From Actinomycetota bacterium (lineage in GTDB: Bacteria; Actinomycetota; Thermoleophilia; Solirubrobacterales; Solirubrobacteraceae), in NCBI GenBank assembly GCA_005883215.1, contig VAYS01000016.1:88884-152883 (forward strand): a stretch of DNA of 64,000 nt, given 5' to 3'. Position numbers and translations under genes: made by a program. This document shows, in pieces, positions 49,248 to 58,509 of the stretch (position 1 is the first letter of the stretch; each line of letters begins with the position of its first letter). The notes beneath the pieces were generated by a model that saw only the letters and a list, made by a program, of their open reading frames with translations, was not told the origin of the DNA and searched no databases.

Positions 49248-50402
49248 TCAGCCCCCGGCCAGCTCGCGCACCAGGCGGAAGGCCAGCGCCTCACAGGCAA
49301 GCTCCTCGCTTACGTTGAGCGCCAGGCGCTGGCGGGTGTCCTCGACGGCGTCCACGGCGGCGCGCAGCCGGTGGGGGTCGCCGGCGCGGGCGTCCTCGCG
49401 CAGCGCGTCCAGGCGGTCGACCGCGTGGACGACCTCCTCGGCCTCGGCCCCCACCGCCGCCACGTCCCTGAACCACAGCCCGACGAGCGCCAGCCCCTGG
49501 TCCAGCGACCGGGTCTGGGCGCGGCGCGCGGCGCGCCGGATGCGCTCGGCCCCCTCGCGCTCGTGGCGGCGGCGCTCGCGCTGGGCCAGCAGCTCGCCCT
49601 CGGCCACGAGCTGGGCCTCGAGCTCGCTCACCGCCTGGTCGCCCTGGCGCCGAGCGCCCTCGAGCAGCGCCTCCCAGGGCCGGTCCGAGACGTCGCCGGC
49701 CAGGGCGGCGCGGGCCAGCGCCTCGGCCGCCGCGCGCAGCGCGGGCCCCTCCCCCACCGCCATCTGAAGCGCCCGGTCGGCGTCGCCCAGCGACAGGCGC
49801 GCACAGGCCAGCGCCTGCTCCTCGGGCACCGCCGCCGCGCGCAGGCGCTCGGCGATGCGCTCGCTGGAGGGCGCCGACAGCCGCACCGCCTGACAGCGCG
49901 AGACGATCGTCGGCAAGAGGTCCCCCGGGCGGTCGGTGAGGAGCAGGAGGTGGGCGTGGGCGGGGGGCTCCTCGAGCGTCTTGAGCATGCGGTTGGCCGC
50001 CTGGTCGTTCATCGCGTCGGCGCGCTCGATCACGAACACCCGCCGGCGGGCCTCGAACGGGGTGTGGTTGGCGGCGGCCACGACCGCCTGGTCGATGTCC
50101 GAGACCAGCATCTCGGCCGCCCCGCTGGGCGCCACCCAGGTGAGGTCGGGGTGGGCGCCGCGCCCCACCCGCTCGGCGGCCGAGACGGGGTCGGGCGAGC
50201 CCTCGGACAGAAGCACGGCGGCCAGCGCCCGGGCCAGGGCGCTCTTGCCGGCCCCTCCCGGTCCGGTGATGAGGTAGGCGTGCGAGGGCCTTCCGTCCGG
50301 GGGCAGGGCGGGCTCGAGCACGGCGCGCGCGTGCGGGTGAGGCTCGAGCGCCCGCGCCAGCTGCTCTCGGGCGGCGGGGGCGTCGGCGGAGGTGGCGGGC
50401 AC
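49248..50402 (-). CDS. holB: DNA polymerase III delta' subunit
   Basis: 384 residues from GTG 50402. SHAYLITGPGGAGKSALARAL is the P-loop region, HPDLTWVAPSG and VFVIERADAMNDQAANRMLKTLEEPPAHAHLLLLTD the Walker B area, and IVSRCQAVRLSAPSSERI the sensor 1 block. The four cysteines that bind zinc between Walker A and B in E. coli delta' are absent. The C-terminal half is extended and Arg/Glu-rich helical. Its partner tmk is divergent, with a 74-base gap. Confidence 0.88.
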   Translation of the reverse strand: MPATSADAPAAREQLARALEPHPHARAVLEPALPPDGRPSHAYLITGPGGAGKSALARALAAVLLSEGSPDPVSAAERVGRGAHPDLTWVAPSGAAEMLVSDIDQAVVAAANHTPFEARRRVFVIERADAMNDQAANRMLKTLEEPPAHAHLLLLTDRPGDLLPTIVSRCQAVRLSAPSSERIAERLRAAAVPEEQALACARLSLGDADRALQMAVGEGPALRAAAEALARAALAGDVSDRPWEALLEGARRQGDQAVSELEAQLVAEGELLAQRERRRHEREGAERIRRAARRAQTRSLDQGLALVGLWFRDVAAVGAEAEEVVHAVDRLDALREDARAGDPHRLRAAVDAVEDTRQRLALNVSEELACEALAFRLVRELAGG

Positions 50403-50476
50403 CGAGGCAATCGTAGTGGTGGGCCAAGCGGCCGCATTGGGCCGGTCGGGCGGGCGCAGGCGATACTTAGGGCGGC

Positions 50477-51115
50477 GTGGCGCGCGGCAAGCTGATCACG
50501 ATCGAGGGCCTCGACGGGGCGGGGAAGACCACCCTGGCCGCGGGGCTGGTGCCCGCCTTGCGGGCGGCCGGCGCCGAGGTCGAGCTGCTGCGCGAGCCGG
50601 GCGGGGTGGCGTGCGCCGAGCGGGTACGCGAGCTGGTCAAGGACCCCGGCCTCGCGGTCGGCGCCCGCGCCGAGGCGCTGCTCTACGCCGCCGCCCGCGC
50701 CCAGCTGGTGCAGGAGCGCGTGGCACCGCTGCTCGAGGCGGGGCACTGGGTGCTGCTCGACCGCTTCGTCGACTCCTCGCTCGCCTACCAGGGCGCGGCC
50801 CGCGGGCTGGGCCGCGAGCAGGTGGGCGCCATCAACGACTTCGCCACCGGCGGGCTGCGCGCCGAGCGCACGCTCCTGCTGCGAATCGATCCCGCCACCG
50901 GTCGAGCCCGATCGGGGGCTCGCGGGGCGCCCGATCGCCTGGAGAGCGAAGACCACCGCTTCTTCGCCGCGATAGTCGCCGCCTACGACGAGCTGGCCGC
51001 CGCCGAGCCCGAGCGCTTCCGGGTGCTCGACGCCTCCCGCCCGCCCGCCCAGGTGCTGGATGATGCGCTGGCCGCGCTGGGCAACCTCCTGCCCGCCGCG
51101 CAGCCCCGCCCATGA
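50477..51115 (+). CDS. tmk: Thymidylate kinase
   Basis: 212 residues from GTG 50477. TIEGLDGAGKTTLAAGL is the P-loop, LLREPGG the base-binding loop, WVLLDRFVDSSLAYQGAARGLG the DR[YF]xxS motif, and RARSGARGAPDRLESED the LID region with arginines of the bacterial type. It phosphorylates dTMP to dTDP for DNA synthesis. The stop TGA overlaps the ATG of the giant coiled-coil gene (ATGA at 51112-51115), pointing to translational coupling. Confidence 0.93.
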   Translation: MARGKLITIEGLDGAGKTTLAAGLVPALRAAGAEVELLREPGGVACAERVRELVKDPGLAVGARAEALLYAAARAQLVQERVAPLLEAGHWVLLDRFVDSSLAYQGAARGLGREQVGAINDFATGGLRAERTLLLRIDPATGRARSGARGAPDRLESEDHRFFAAIVAAYDELAAAEPERFRVLDASRPPAQVLDDALAALGNLLPAAQPRP

Positions 51116-54100
51116 GCCCGCAAGTCGAATTCGAGCTCGAGGCCTTCGAGCAGGTCCAGGCCACCTCGAGCACCGCCCTGCTGCGCCTGTCCGGACGCTG
51201 GCATTCACCCTCCCGCGAGCGGCTGACCCCGCCGCTGCTGTTGATCGACGACGGGCGGCGCACGCACCGGGTGGCCGCGCTCCCCGGCCCCGACGACGTC
51301 GCCCCGCTGGCCGCCCCCGACGGCCCGGGCTGGCGCGCCGCCTTCTCGGCCCGGCTGGAGCTGCTGGCGGGAGCGAGCGCCGCGTTCGCGCTCGACCTCG
51401 GCGACGACTCGATCCTCGACCTGCCGCGACCCACCCGGCGCGGAGCGGGGGCCGAGGAGGCCCGGGCGCTGCAGGCCGAGGAGGCCGAGGCGCTCGAGGA
51501 GCTGGCCCGGACGGCGGCGGGTGTCGGGCCTAGCGCTTCGGCCGAGGCCGCGAGGCTGAGCGCCGAGCTCGAGCGGGTGACCGCCGCCCTGGAGCAGGAG
51601 CGCGCCGGCCGCGCCGCGGCCGAGCAGGCCGGGGAGGCTCGCCGCCAGGCGATGGTCGAGCTCGAGCTGCATCTGCAGCACGAGCGCGGCGCTCGCTATG
51701 AGGCCGACCAGCGGGCCCACCGCGAGGGCCAGGTCCGGGCCGAGCTCGAGCGGCGCGCCGCCGAGGCCTCCACCCGCGAGGGCGCCCGGGTGGTCGAGCT
51801 ACAAGCCGAGCTCGAGGTCCTCGCCCAGCAGCGCGCCCAGGCCGAGCGCACGCTGGCCGAGGAGCACTCCGAGATCGCCCGCGCCCGCGAGCGCCTCGAG
51901 CACAGGCTCGACGAGGAGCGCGCCCAGCTGCGCGGCGCCCTGGAACAGGAGCGCGGGGCGCTGGAAGCAGAACGCGCCGAGCTCCAGGCGAGCCTCCAGC
52001 AGGAGCGCGAGCATCTGCAGGGCGCCCTGGCCGCCGAACGCGAGCGCCTGGAGGGCGCGGTGCAGGCCGAGCGCGGACGCCTGCAGGGCGCGGTGCAGGC
52101 CGAACGCGAGCGGCTGGCCGCCGAGCGAGAGCAGGCGATCACCAGCACGCGCTCGGAGCTCGAGGTGTCGCTGACCCAGACCCAGTCGGAGCTTGTGCGA
52201 GCGCGCGAGGAGGCCGCCGCGCTGCGCTCCCAGCTGGCCGGCGACCAGACGCGGCTGCGCGAGGCGGCCGAGCTGGTCTCGGCCGCCGAGGAGCGCGCCC
52301 GGGAGGCCGATGAGCGCGCCCGGGCGCTGCAGGGCCAGGTGCGCGAGCGCGAGGCCGAGCGCGCGCAGCTGCGCGAGCAGGCCCGCGCGCTGGGCGAGCG
52401 CGCGCAAGCCCTGGAGCAACAGAGGGCCCAGGCCGAGAACCGGATCAGCGCGCTCGATCAGACCTCGACCCGCGCGCGCGAGCACACCGAGGCGCTCGAG
52501 CGGCGCGCGGCCGACGCCGAGCACCGGGCCCAGCGCGCCGCAGAGCAGGTGCGCGCGGCCGAGGCGCGGGGGCGCAAGGCCGAGGCGCGTCGAGTCGAGC
52601 TCGACCGCCAGGCCCGGCAGACGCAGACCGCCGCTGCGGCCAGCGCCGATCGCGTCCGCCAGCTCGAGGAGGACGCCGAACGCCTGCGCTCGAAGGTCGC
52701 CGAGCATCAGGCGCGCGCGCAGCGCACCGAGCAGCTGCTCGAGCAGCTGCGCGCGCGGGGCGCCGAGGAGGAGGAGCGTCGCTCCAAGCAGGAGGCGCGG
52801 AGCGCCGATGAGCTGGCTCGGCTGCGCGGGCAGGTCGAGGAGGCAGCGGATCGCGTTCGGCAGGCCGGGGCCGGTGCGGCCGAGGCCCAGGACATTCGCC
52901 GCCAGGCGGAGCAGCGCGCGGCCGAGCTCGAGTCGCTGCGCTCTGAGCTGGCGGCGATGGGCGCCGAGCAGCGCGCGTCGGTGGAGCGGGCGGCCGGGCT
53001 CGAGCGCAGGCTGGCCGCGGTGGCCGAGGCCCGGGCGTCTGCCGAGCAGCGCATCGCGGAGGCGACCCGCCGAACCCAGCAGCTCGAGCGACAGGTGCGC
53101 GACGCGCGCGAGCGCACCGAGCAGGCCGACCGCGCCCGCGCGGAGGTCGCCGCTGAGCGCCAGGAGATAGAGCGCGCCGGCAAGGAGGCCGATCGCGCGC
53201 TCGCCGCGGCGCAGCGCGCGCAAGCGGAAGCCGAGAGCAGGCTCGCCGACGTCGACCGGCGACGCGGGGAGATCGCCTCCGTGCGCCAGGAGATCGAGGC
53301 GGTGGTCACCGACTCGACCGACCGAGCCGAGCGGGCCGAGCGCGAACGCCAGGAGGCCGAGCGGATCAGCCGCGAGGCAACGCGCCGCGCCGAGGCCGCC
53401 GAGGCGCGCATCCACGAGCTCGACGGGAGCCGCCAGCAGCTCCAGGCGCGTACGGCCGAGCTCGACACCACCCGGGCCGAGGCGCTCGAGCGACTCGAGC
53501 GCGCCGAGCGCGAGGCGCGCGAGGCAAGGGCCCAGGCCGAGTCGGTCCGTCACCAGGCCAGCGAACGACTCGAGGCCGAGCGCGCGCGGGCCGAGGCCGC
53601 CGGCTCCGGCCAGGCCGAGCTCGGGCGCCGACTGGACGACAGCGAACGGGAGCGCTCGGCGGCCGTCGAGGAGCTACAGCGCGCCCGGGCGCAGCTGGCC
53701 GACGCGGCGGCGAACGTCGAGCGCGAGGCCCAGGCGCGCGAGCAGGCGGATCGCCGGGCGGCCGAGCTCGAAGACGAGCGCGCGAGCCTGCTGGCCCGGG
53801 CCGAGGAGGCCGCCGCCGAGCAACGCGCCACCGCCCGCGAGCTCGCCGAGCTGCGCGCGAGCGCCGAGAGCGGGCGCGCGGAGGTCCAGGAGGTCCAGGC
53901 CAAGTACGAAGAGGACGCGCGCCGGCGAGAACTGGCGGCAGAGCAGGCGGCGGCCGAGGCCCAGGCGGCGGTGGCCCGGGCCGAGGAGGCCGCGCGCGAG
54001 CGCGAGCTGGCGGTAGAGCAGGCCGCCGAGCAGGCGGCCGAGCAGGCGGCCGAGCGGGCCGCCGCCGAGGCCCAGGCGGCGGTGGCCCGGGCCGAGGAAG

Positions 54101-56205
54101 CCGAGCGCGAGCGGGCGCAGGCGGAGGCCGCCCGCGAGCGCGTCGAGACCCGGTCCGGGGAGCTCGCCGACCAGGTTTCCGCGCTCGAGCGCTCGACGGC
54201 CGAGCTGCGCGAGCGCCACGAGGCGGCGGTCGCCCAGCTCGAGCAGGAGCGCTCCGAGCATGCCCAGGCGCTGGCCCACCGAGACGCCGCGCGCGCCGAG
54301 GCCGATACTCGCGCCGAGCAGGCGTCGGCGGCCGCCGTCGAGCTCGAGGCGGCCCTGGAGCGCGCGGGCGTGCAGGCGGGCGAGCTCGAGGCCAGAGCGG
54401 CCAAGGCCGAGGAGGAGCTCGCCGCCGCCCGGGCCCACGCCCAGGCCCAGGCGGCCGAGCGCGACGAGGTCCGCGACGAGCGCGGGCAGACGGTCGCCGC
54501 GCTACAGACCGCGCGCGAGGAGGCGGCCCGCGGCGCGGCCGCACTCGCCGAGGCCGAGCGCCAGGCCGGCCTGTACCGCCACAGCGCCGAGGAGGCCGAG
54601 CGCCTGCGCCAGGAGGCCGAGGCCGGGCGGGGGCGAGCCGAGCACGACGCCGCCGCCGCCCGTGAGGCGGCCGAGCGCGCCGGCGACGAGGCCGAGGCCC
54701 TGCGCGAGCGGGTCGGCGAGCTGGACGCGCAGGTAGAGGCGCTGGAGGCAGCGCGCGCCGAGACCGAGCAGCAGCTCGTCGCGCTACGCCGCTCACAGGG
54801 CGGCGAAGCCGACAGCGTGCGGGCGCGCATCGGTGGGCTGGAGTCCGAGCTGCGCGAGCGGGAGGATCGGGTGACCGCCCTGCAGCGCGAGCTGGCCGAC
54901 CGAGCTTCGACCGCCGACCAGCTCCAGACCGAGCTCGCCCAGGCCCGGGCGCAGGCCGAGGAGGCCGAGGGACGGCGCCTGGACCTCGACCGGCGCTTTG
55001 CCCAGCTCGGCGGACATGCCGGCGCGCTCGAGGAGCGGGTGGTGGCGCTCGAGCGCGAGGGCGGGCAGCTGCGCCACGAGCGCGACGCGGCGCACACCGG
55101 GTTCGCCGAGGAGCGGGAACGCTTGCGCCAGCGGGTGAGCGCGCTCGAGCAGGAAGCCGCCCGCACGGCTGGCGCCGCCGCCGAGCACGCCCAGGCCATC
55201 GAGGCGCGACTGCGCGATGTCGAGAGCGATCTGGCGGAGGCCAGCCGGGAGCTCGAACAGGCGCGGGCACACGGGTCCCGGCTGGAGTCCGAGCTGAGGG
55301 ATCGCTCGGCCGAGCTCGCCGAGGCCCAAACCCGCTTCGAGGAGGAGAGCCAGACGCGTGCCCAGGTCGAGCGCCAACTGCACGAGACCGCGGCGCGGCT
55401 GCGGGCCGAGCTACACGACCAGGCCGCTCGCGAAGAGCGTCTCGCCGAGGCCGAAGCGCGCGCGGAGGCGGCGACGCGGACGCGGGGAGAGCTCGAGGCG
55501 CGCCTGGGCGAGGCCCAAGCCCGCGCCCAGGCCGAGGCGGCAGCTAGGGCCCAACTCGAGGAGCGCATCGACGAGCTGAGCCGCCTCGGCGACGAGGCCG
55601 CCCGGCGAGCCGAGGAGGCCCAGCGCGCCGCCGCCGAAGCCGAGCGCGAGGCCGCCGAGGGCAGCGCCGCCGCGCTCCGCGAGGCCGAGGAGCGGACCGC
55701 TCGGGAGGCCGAGGAGGCGGCCGCCCGCCAGCGCCAGGCCGAGCGGGCCGCACACGAGGCCCGCGCGGCAGCCGAGCAGGAGGAGCAGGAGGCGACCGCG
55801 CGCCGGCGCGAGCAGGCCCGGCGCGAGCAGGCCCGGCGCGAGCAGGCCCGGCGCGAGCAGGCCCGGCGCGAGCAGGCCCGGCGCGAGCGAGAGCGCGAGG
55901 AGGAGCGACGCCGCAGGGCGGCCAAGCCCCCGCCTCCGCGACGGGGCGAGCCCGAGCGCGCGGGCGCGCCCACCGAGTCGCGCCGTCAGCGGCGCCGGCG
56001 CGAGCGCGAAGCCGCGCTGCGCCGGGAGACCCGGGCACGCGTGAGCGCGGCCGCCGCGCTGCCCCGCCAGCGTGCGGCACGGCGGCGAGCCGAGTCGCGC
56101 TGGCTGCCCTCGGAGACGATCGTCGGCCTCGTGCTGCTGGCGCTGGGCCTGACCGCGGCCACGCTGCTGCTGCTCGGGGTGGTCCGGCTGGTGGTCGCGC
56201 CCTAA
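51112..56205 (+). CDS. Giant tail-anchored coiled-coil protein (1,697 residues)
   Basis: ATG 51112 is inside the last codons of tmk. Residues 1-105 form a small beta-rich globular domain (FELEAFEQVQATSSTALLRLSGRW). From about 140 to 1580 the protein is almost entirely Ala/Glu/Arg/Gln heptads without proline, a predicted coiled coil of roughly 200 nm. It includes internal duplications such as AEAQAAVARAEEA (about 950-1010) and the RREQA repeats near the end. A basic stretch precedes a single transmembrane helix at the C terminus (IVGLVLLALGLTAATLLLLGVV). No known motor or SMC ATPase motifs are present. Candidates are a scaffold, cell-shape or division-related tether, or a cell-pole organiser. 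The neighbourhood (tmk, holB) hints at replication but proves nothing. Confidence 0.85.
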   Translation: MSPQVEFELEAFEQVQATSSTALLRLSGRWHSPSRERLTPPLLLIDDGRRTHRVAALPGPDDVAPLAAPDGPGWRAAFSARLELLAGASAAFALDLGDDSILDLPRPTRRGAGAEEARALQAEEAEALEELARTAAGVGPSASAEAARLSAELERVTAALEQERAGRAAAEQAGEARRQAMVELELHLQHERGARYEADQRAHREGQVRAELERRAAEASTREGARVVELQAELEVLAQQRAQAERTLAEEHSEIARARERLEHRLDEERAQLRGALEQERGALEAERAELQASLQQEREHLQGALAAERERLEGAVQAERGRLQGAVQAERERLAAEREQAITSTRSELEVSLTQTQSELVRAREEAAALRSQLAGDQTRLREAAELVSAAEERAREADERARALQGQVREREAERAQLREQARALGERAQALEQQRAQAENRISALDQTSTRAREHTEALERRAADAEHRAQRAAEQVRAAEARGRKAEARRVELDRQARQTQTAAAASADRVRQLEEDAERLRSKVAEHQARAQRTEQLLEQLRARGAEEEERRSKQEARSADELARLRGQVEEAADRVRQAGAGAAEAQDIRRQAEQRAAELESLRSELAAMGAEQRASVERAAGLERRLAAVAEARASAEQRIAEATRRTQQLERQVRDARERTEQADRARAEVAAERQEIERAGKEADRALAAAQRAQAEAESRLADVDRRRGEIASVRQEIEAVVTDSTDRAERAERERQEAERISREATRRAEAAEARIHELDGSRQQLQARTAELDTTRAEALERLERAEREAREARAQAESVRHQASERLEAERARAEAAGSGQAELGRRLDDSERERSAAVEELQRARAQLADAAANVEREAQAREQADRRAAELEDERASLLARAEEAAAEQRATARELAELRASAESGRAEVQEVQAKYEEDARRRELAAEQAAAEAQAAVARAEEAARERELAVEQAAEQAAEQAAERAAAEAQAAVARAEEAERERAQAEAARERVETRSGELADQVSALERSTAELRERHEAAVAQLEQERSEHAQALAHRDAARAEADTRAEQASAAAVELEAALERAGVQAGELEARAAKAEEELAAARAHAQAQAAERDEVRDERGQTVAALQTAREEAARGAAALAEAERQAGLYRHSAEEAERLRQEAEAGRGRAEHDAAAAREAAERAGDEAEALRERVGELDAQVEALEAARAETEQQLVALRRSQGGEADSVRARIGGLESELREREDRVTALQRELADRASTADQLQTELAQARAQAEEAEGRRLDLDRRFAQLGGHAGALEERVVALEREGGQLRHERDAAHTGFAEERERLRQRVSALEQEAARTAGAAAEHAQAIEARLRDVESDLAEASRELEQARAHGSRLESELRDRSAELAEAQTRFEEESQTRAQVERQLHETAARLRAELHDQAAREERLAEAEARAEAATRTRGELEARLGEAQARAQAEAAARAQLEERIDELSRLGDEAARRAEEAQRAAAEAEREAAEGSAAALREAEERTAREAEEAAARQRQAERAAHEARAAAEQEEQEATARRREQARREQARREQARREQARREQARREREREEERRRRAAKPPPPRRGEPERAGAPTESRRQRRRREREAALRRETRARVSAAAALPRQRAARRRAESRWLPSETIVGLVLLALGLTAATLLLLGVVRLVVAP
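55804..55878. repeat. 15-bp tandem repeat, five copies
   Basis: Five perfect copies of CGGCGCGAGCAGGCC encode RREQA units just before the basic juxtamembrane region of the coiled-coil protein. A sixth, diverged copy follows. Perfect third positions suggest recent expansion. Confidence 0.85.
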
Positions 56206-56220
56206 GGTGGCCGGTCCACC

Positions 56221-58488
56221 CTAAGGCACGCCCTGGGCCCCGGTGGCGCCGACGCCGGCCGAGGGGCCGGTGGTACCGGAGGCGGGCGGGGTGGCACCCG
56301 AGGCGGGCGGCAAGCCGGGCAGCGTGGTGGTCGGCGCCGCGGGCAGCGGCGTGCCGATCGCGGTCGCCGAACCCGCCGGCGGTGCTCGCTCGAGCGAAGT
56401 GGCGATCGAGGGGGTCAGCGACTCCAGCCGCAGGGGATCGAGCTCGATCGTCTTTAGCACGGCCTGCAGGGCCCCCTGGCGGTCGCCGATCAGAGTCTCC
56501 GCCCCGGCCAGGTGGGCCCACGCGTCGCCGTCCCACGGGTCGCGCATGACCGCCCGCAGCAGGTAGCGCCGCTCCTCGCCGGGCAAGCCGCGCCGGAAGG
56601 CGATCGTGGCCGCGTCGATCAAGCCTTCGTCCCCCAATGGGTCCAGCCGGGAGGCGAGGTCGGCATCGGACTGCGCCGCGGCGAGGGTGGCGGGTGTGGC
56701 GCGGGGATTGGCGGCGGCGGTGAGCGCGTCCTGGGCCTTGACGTGCGCCCAACTGGGAAGGATCGCCGAGATGGCGATGGCCGCCAAGAGCAGCGTGGCG
56801 ACGCCCAGAGCCAAGGCGCGCGCCCCGGCCCCGGAACGAAGGTCGTCCTCCCAGGTGCGCGGCCGCGGGCGGGGCCGGGGTTCCAGGGGCAGGGCGAGCA
56901 CCACCCCGAGAAAGCACAGCGCCGGCAGGGTCACCCCGGGGATGTCCCAGTCCCAGTCGTACAGGCTGTGCACGAACCAGCCCAGCCCGCCGGCGAACAG
57001 GGCCAGCGCGATCGAGCGTTCGCCGCCGGGGGCCAGCCGGCGCAGTCGGGCCAGGGCGGCGGCCAGCAGCGCCCCCAGCCCGGCGATGGCGAGCAGCGCG
57101 CCGACGAGCCCGTCTTCGGCCAGGAACTGGATCGGCACGCTGTGGGGCTGGAGCACCGGCAGCGGCGGCGGCTTTCGGTACAGCAGGTGGGTCACCGGGA
57201 AGGAACCGGCGCCCCATCCGTGGACGGGGCGATCCCACCAGGCGCCGACGGCCTCCCGCCACCAGATCCAGCGGTTGCCCGAGTTGGTGGTGAGCAGGCG
57301 CGATGGGTCGGTGATCGGATCCTTGCGCAGGTTGGTGAAGGAATTGACCGCGTGCGAGATCGAGCCGGTCAACCCGCGCGAGGTCTGCGATAGGCCAAAG
57401 GCGCCGGCGGCGATCGTCGCCACCGCCAGGCCAGCCAGCAGCCTCCACGTCAGGCGCGAACGCCCGGCGTTCCACGTCACGCGGCGCTCGAGCAGGATCA
57501 GCTGCCAGGCGACGAGCAGCAGCCCGGCGAGCGCGAGCAGCACGACGCCCGCCAGCAGGACACCATCGTGCTCGCGCTGGCCGCGGGGAATGAAGTCGTG
57601 GGTCAACGCGTGTCGGGTAAACGCCACCGCGAGCGGCGCGGCGGCGGCGGCCAGGGCGAGGGCAACAGTGGCCAGGGTGCGCAGGCGGTCCGGGCCCAAG
57701 AGGACGAGCGTTGCCACCACGAGCACGAAGGCCAGCACGCCGCCGCGCGAGTAGGTCATCCCGCCGACGAGCACCAGGAGAAACAGCGCCGAGACCGCGG
57801 CCAGGCGCACCCACAGCCGGCGCGCGGCGTCGACGGCCAGGCGGATGGCCACCCCCGACCCCAGCCCGCACACCAACGCGAGCGCGTTCCAGTAGCCGAG
57901 CGGCGCCCGCAGGCGGGAGAAGATGACGGTGTGGTTGAGGTGCATCAGATCGCCGACGTGCACCCCGGGCGCCACCTTGCCCCCCAGCGCATAGAGCCCG
58001 GCGAGCACGGCCACGAGCAGCCAGCCGATGCCGAAGTACTCGGCCGCGCGGGGCAGCGAGGCGGCGATCACCATCGCCACGGCCACGGCCAGCGCGTAGG
58101 TCAGGGCCCGGTTGAACTCGATCCAGGTGCCGTCGGGCGCCACCGTCCAGATCAGCGTGATGCCGTTCCACAGCGCAAAGCCGGCGAGCAGCCCGACGCC
58201 GAGCCAGGTCCGGACCCCGGCCGGCACCCGCAGGCGCCCGTACACACAGCCGGCGCAGGTCAGCAGGGCCAGCGCGTCCACCGCGACCTGGGCGTAGGTC
58301 TCGTCCGGCAGGCTGGTGGCGCCCTTGGCGAAAACCGCGTATACGAGCACGCATACGAGGGCGACCAGCAGGACGGCGGCTGGCCGCAGACGAGCGCGCG
58401 GTGGGCCCGCCGCGACGGCCGCGCCGCCCGCCGCCGGCGAGGCGTGAGAAGTGGCTACGGCCATCGAACGGCGGCTCGACGCTAGCAT
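56221..58488 (-). CDS. O-antigen ligase/Wzy-like polymerase with TPR-like C terminus
   Basis: About 755 residues (ATG 58488; ATG 58464 is the alternative). About 12 hydrophobic spans cover residues 30-560. The large outer loop between late spans carries NSGNRWIWWREAVGAWWDRPVHGWGAGSF and QPHSVPIQFLAEDG, the H-containing motifs typical of the WaaL/O-antigen ligase domain. The C-terminal ~190 residues hold a soluble repeat region (TAAANPRATPATLAAAQSDADLASRLDP...WAHLAGAETL) like TPRs, and end in a Pro/Thr-rich tail. It likely polymerises or ligates an undecaprenyl-linked surface glycan. The gene is convergent with the giant coiled-coil gene, 15 bases apart. Confidence 0.82.
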   Translation of the reverse strand: MLASSRRSMAVATSHASPAAGGAAVAAGPPRARLRPAAVLLVALVCVLVYAVFAKGATSLPDETYAQVAVDALALLTCAGCVYGRLRVPAGVRTWLGVGLLAGFALWNGITLIWTVAPDGTWIEFNRALTYALAVAVAMVIAASLPRAAEYFGIGWLLVAVLAGLYALGGKVAPGVHVGDLMHLNHTVIFSRLRAPLGYWNALALVCGLGSGVAIRLAVDAARRLWVRLAAVSALFLLVLVGGMTYSRGGVLAFVLVVATLVLLGPDRLRTLATVALALAAAAAPLAVAFTRHALTHDFIPRGQREHDGVLLAGVVLLALAGLLLVAWQLILLERRVTWNAGRSRLTWRLLAGLAVATIAAGAFGLSQTSRGLTGSISHAVNSFTNLRKDPITDPSRLLTTNSGNRWIWWREAVGAWWDRPVHGWGAGSFPVTHLLYRKPPPLPVLQPHSVPIQFLAEDGLVGALLAIAGLGALLAAALARLRRLAPGGERSIALALFAGGLGWFVHSLYDWDWDIPGVTLPALCFLGVVLALPLEPRPRPRPRTWEDDLRSGAGARALALGVATLLLAAIAISAILPSWAHVKAQDALTAAANPRATPATLAAAQSDADLASRLDPLGDEGLIDAATIAFRRGLPGEERRYLLRAVMRDPWDGDAWAHLAGAETLIGDRQGALQAVLKTIELDPLRLESLTPSIATSLERAPPAGSATAIGTPLPAAPTTTLPGLPPASGATPPASGTTGPSAGVGATGAQGVP

Positions 58489-58509
58489 GACGACTACCCC
58501 CAAAGCCCC

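Noticed and set aside
53550..55973. 807-codon Ser/Ala/Arg frame on the minus strand
   Set aside because: A shadow of the repetitive coiled-coil gene; the composition mirrors its codons and no fold or start signal is seen.
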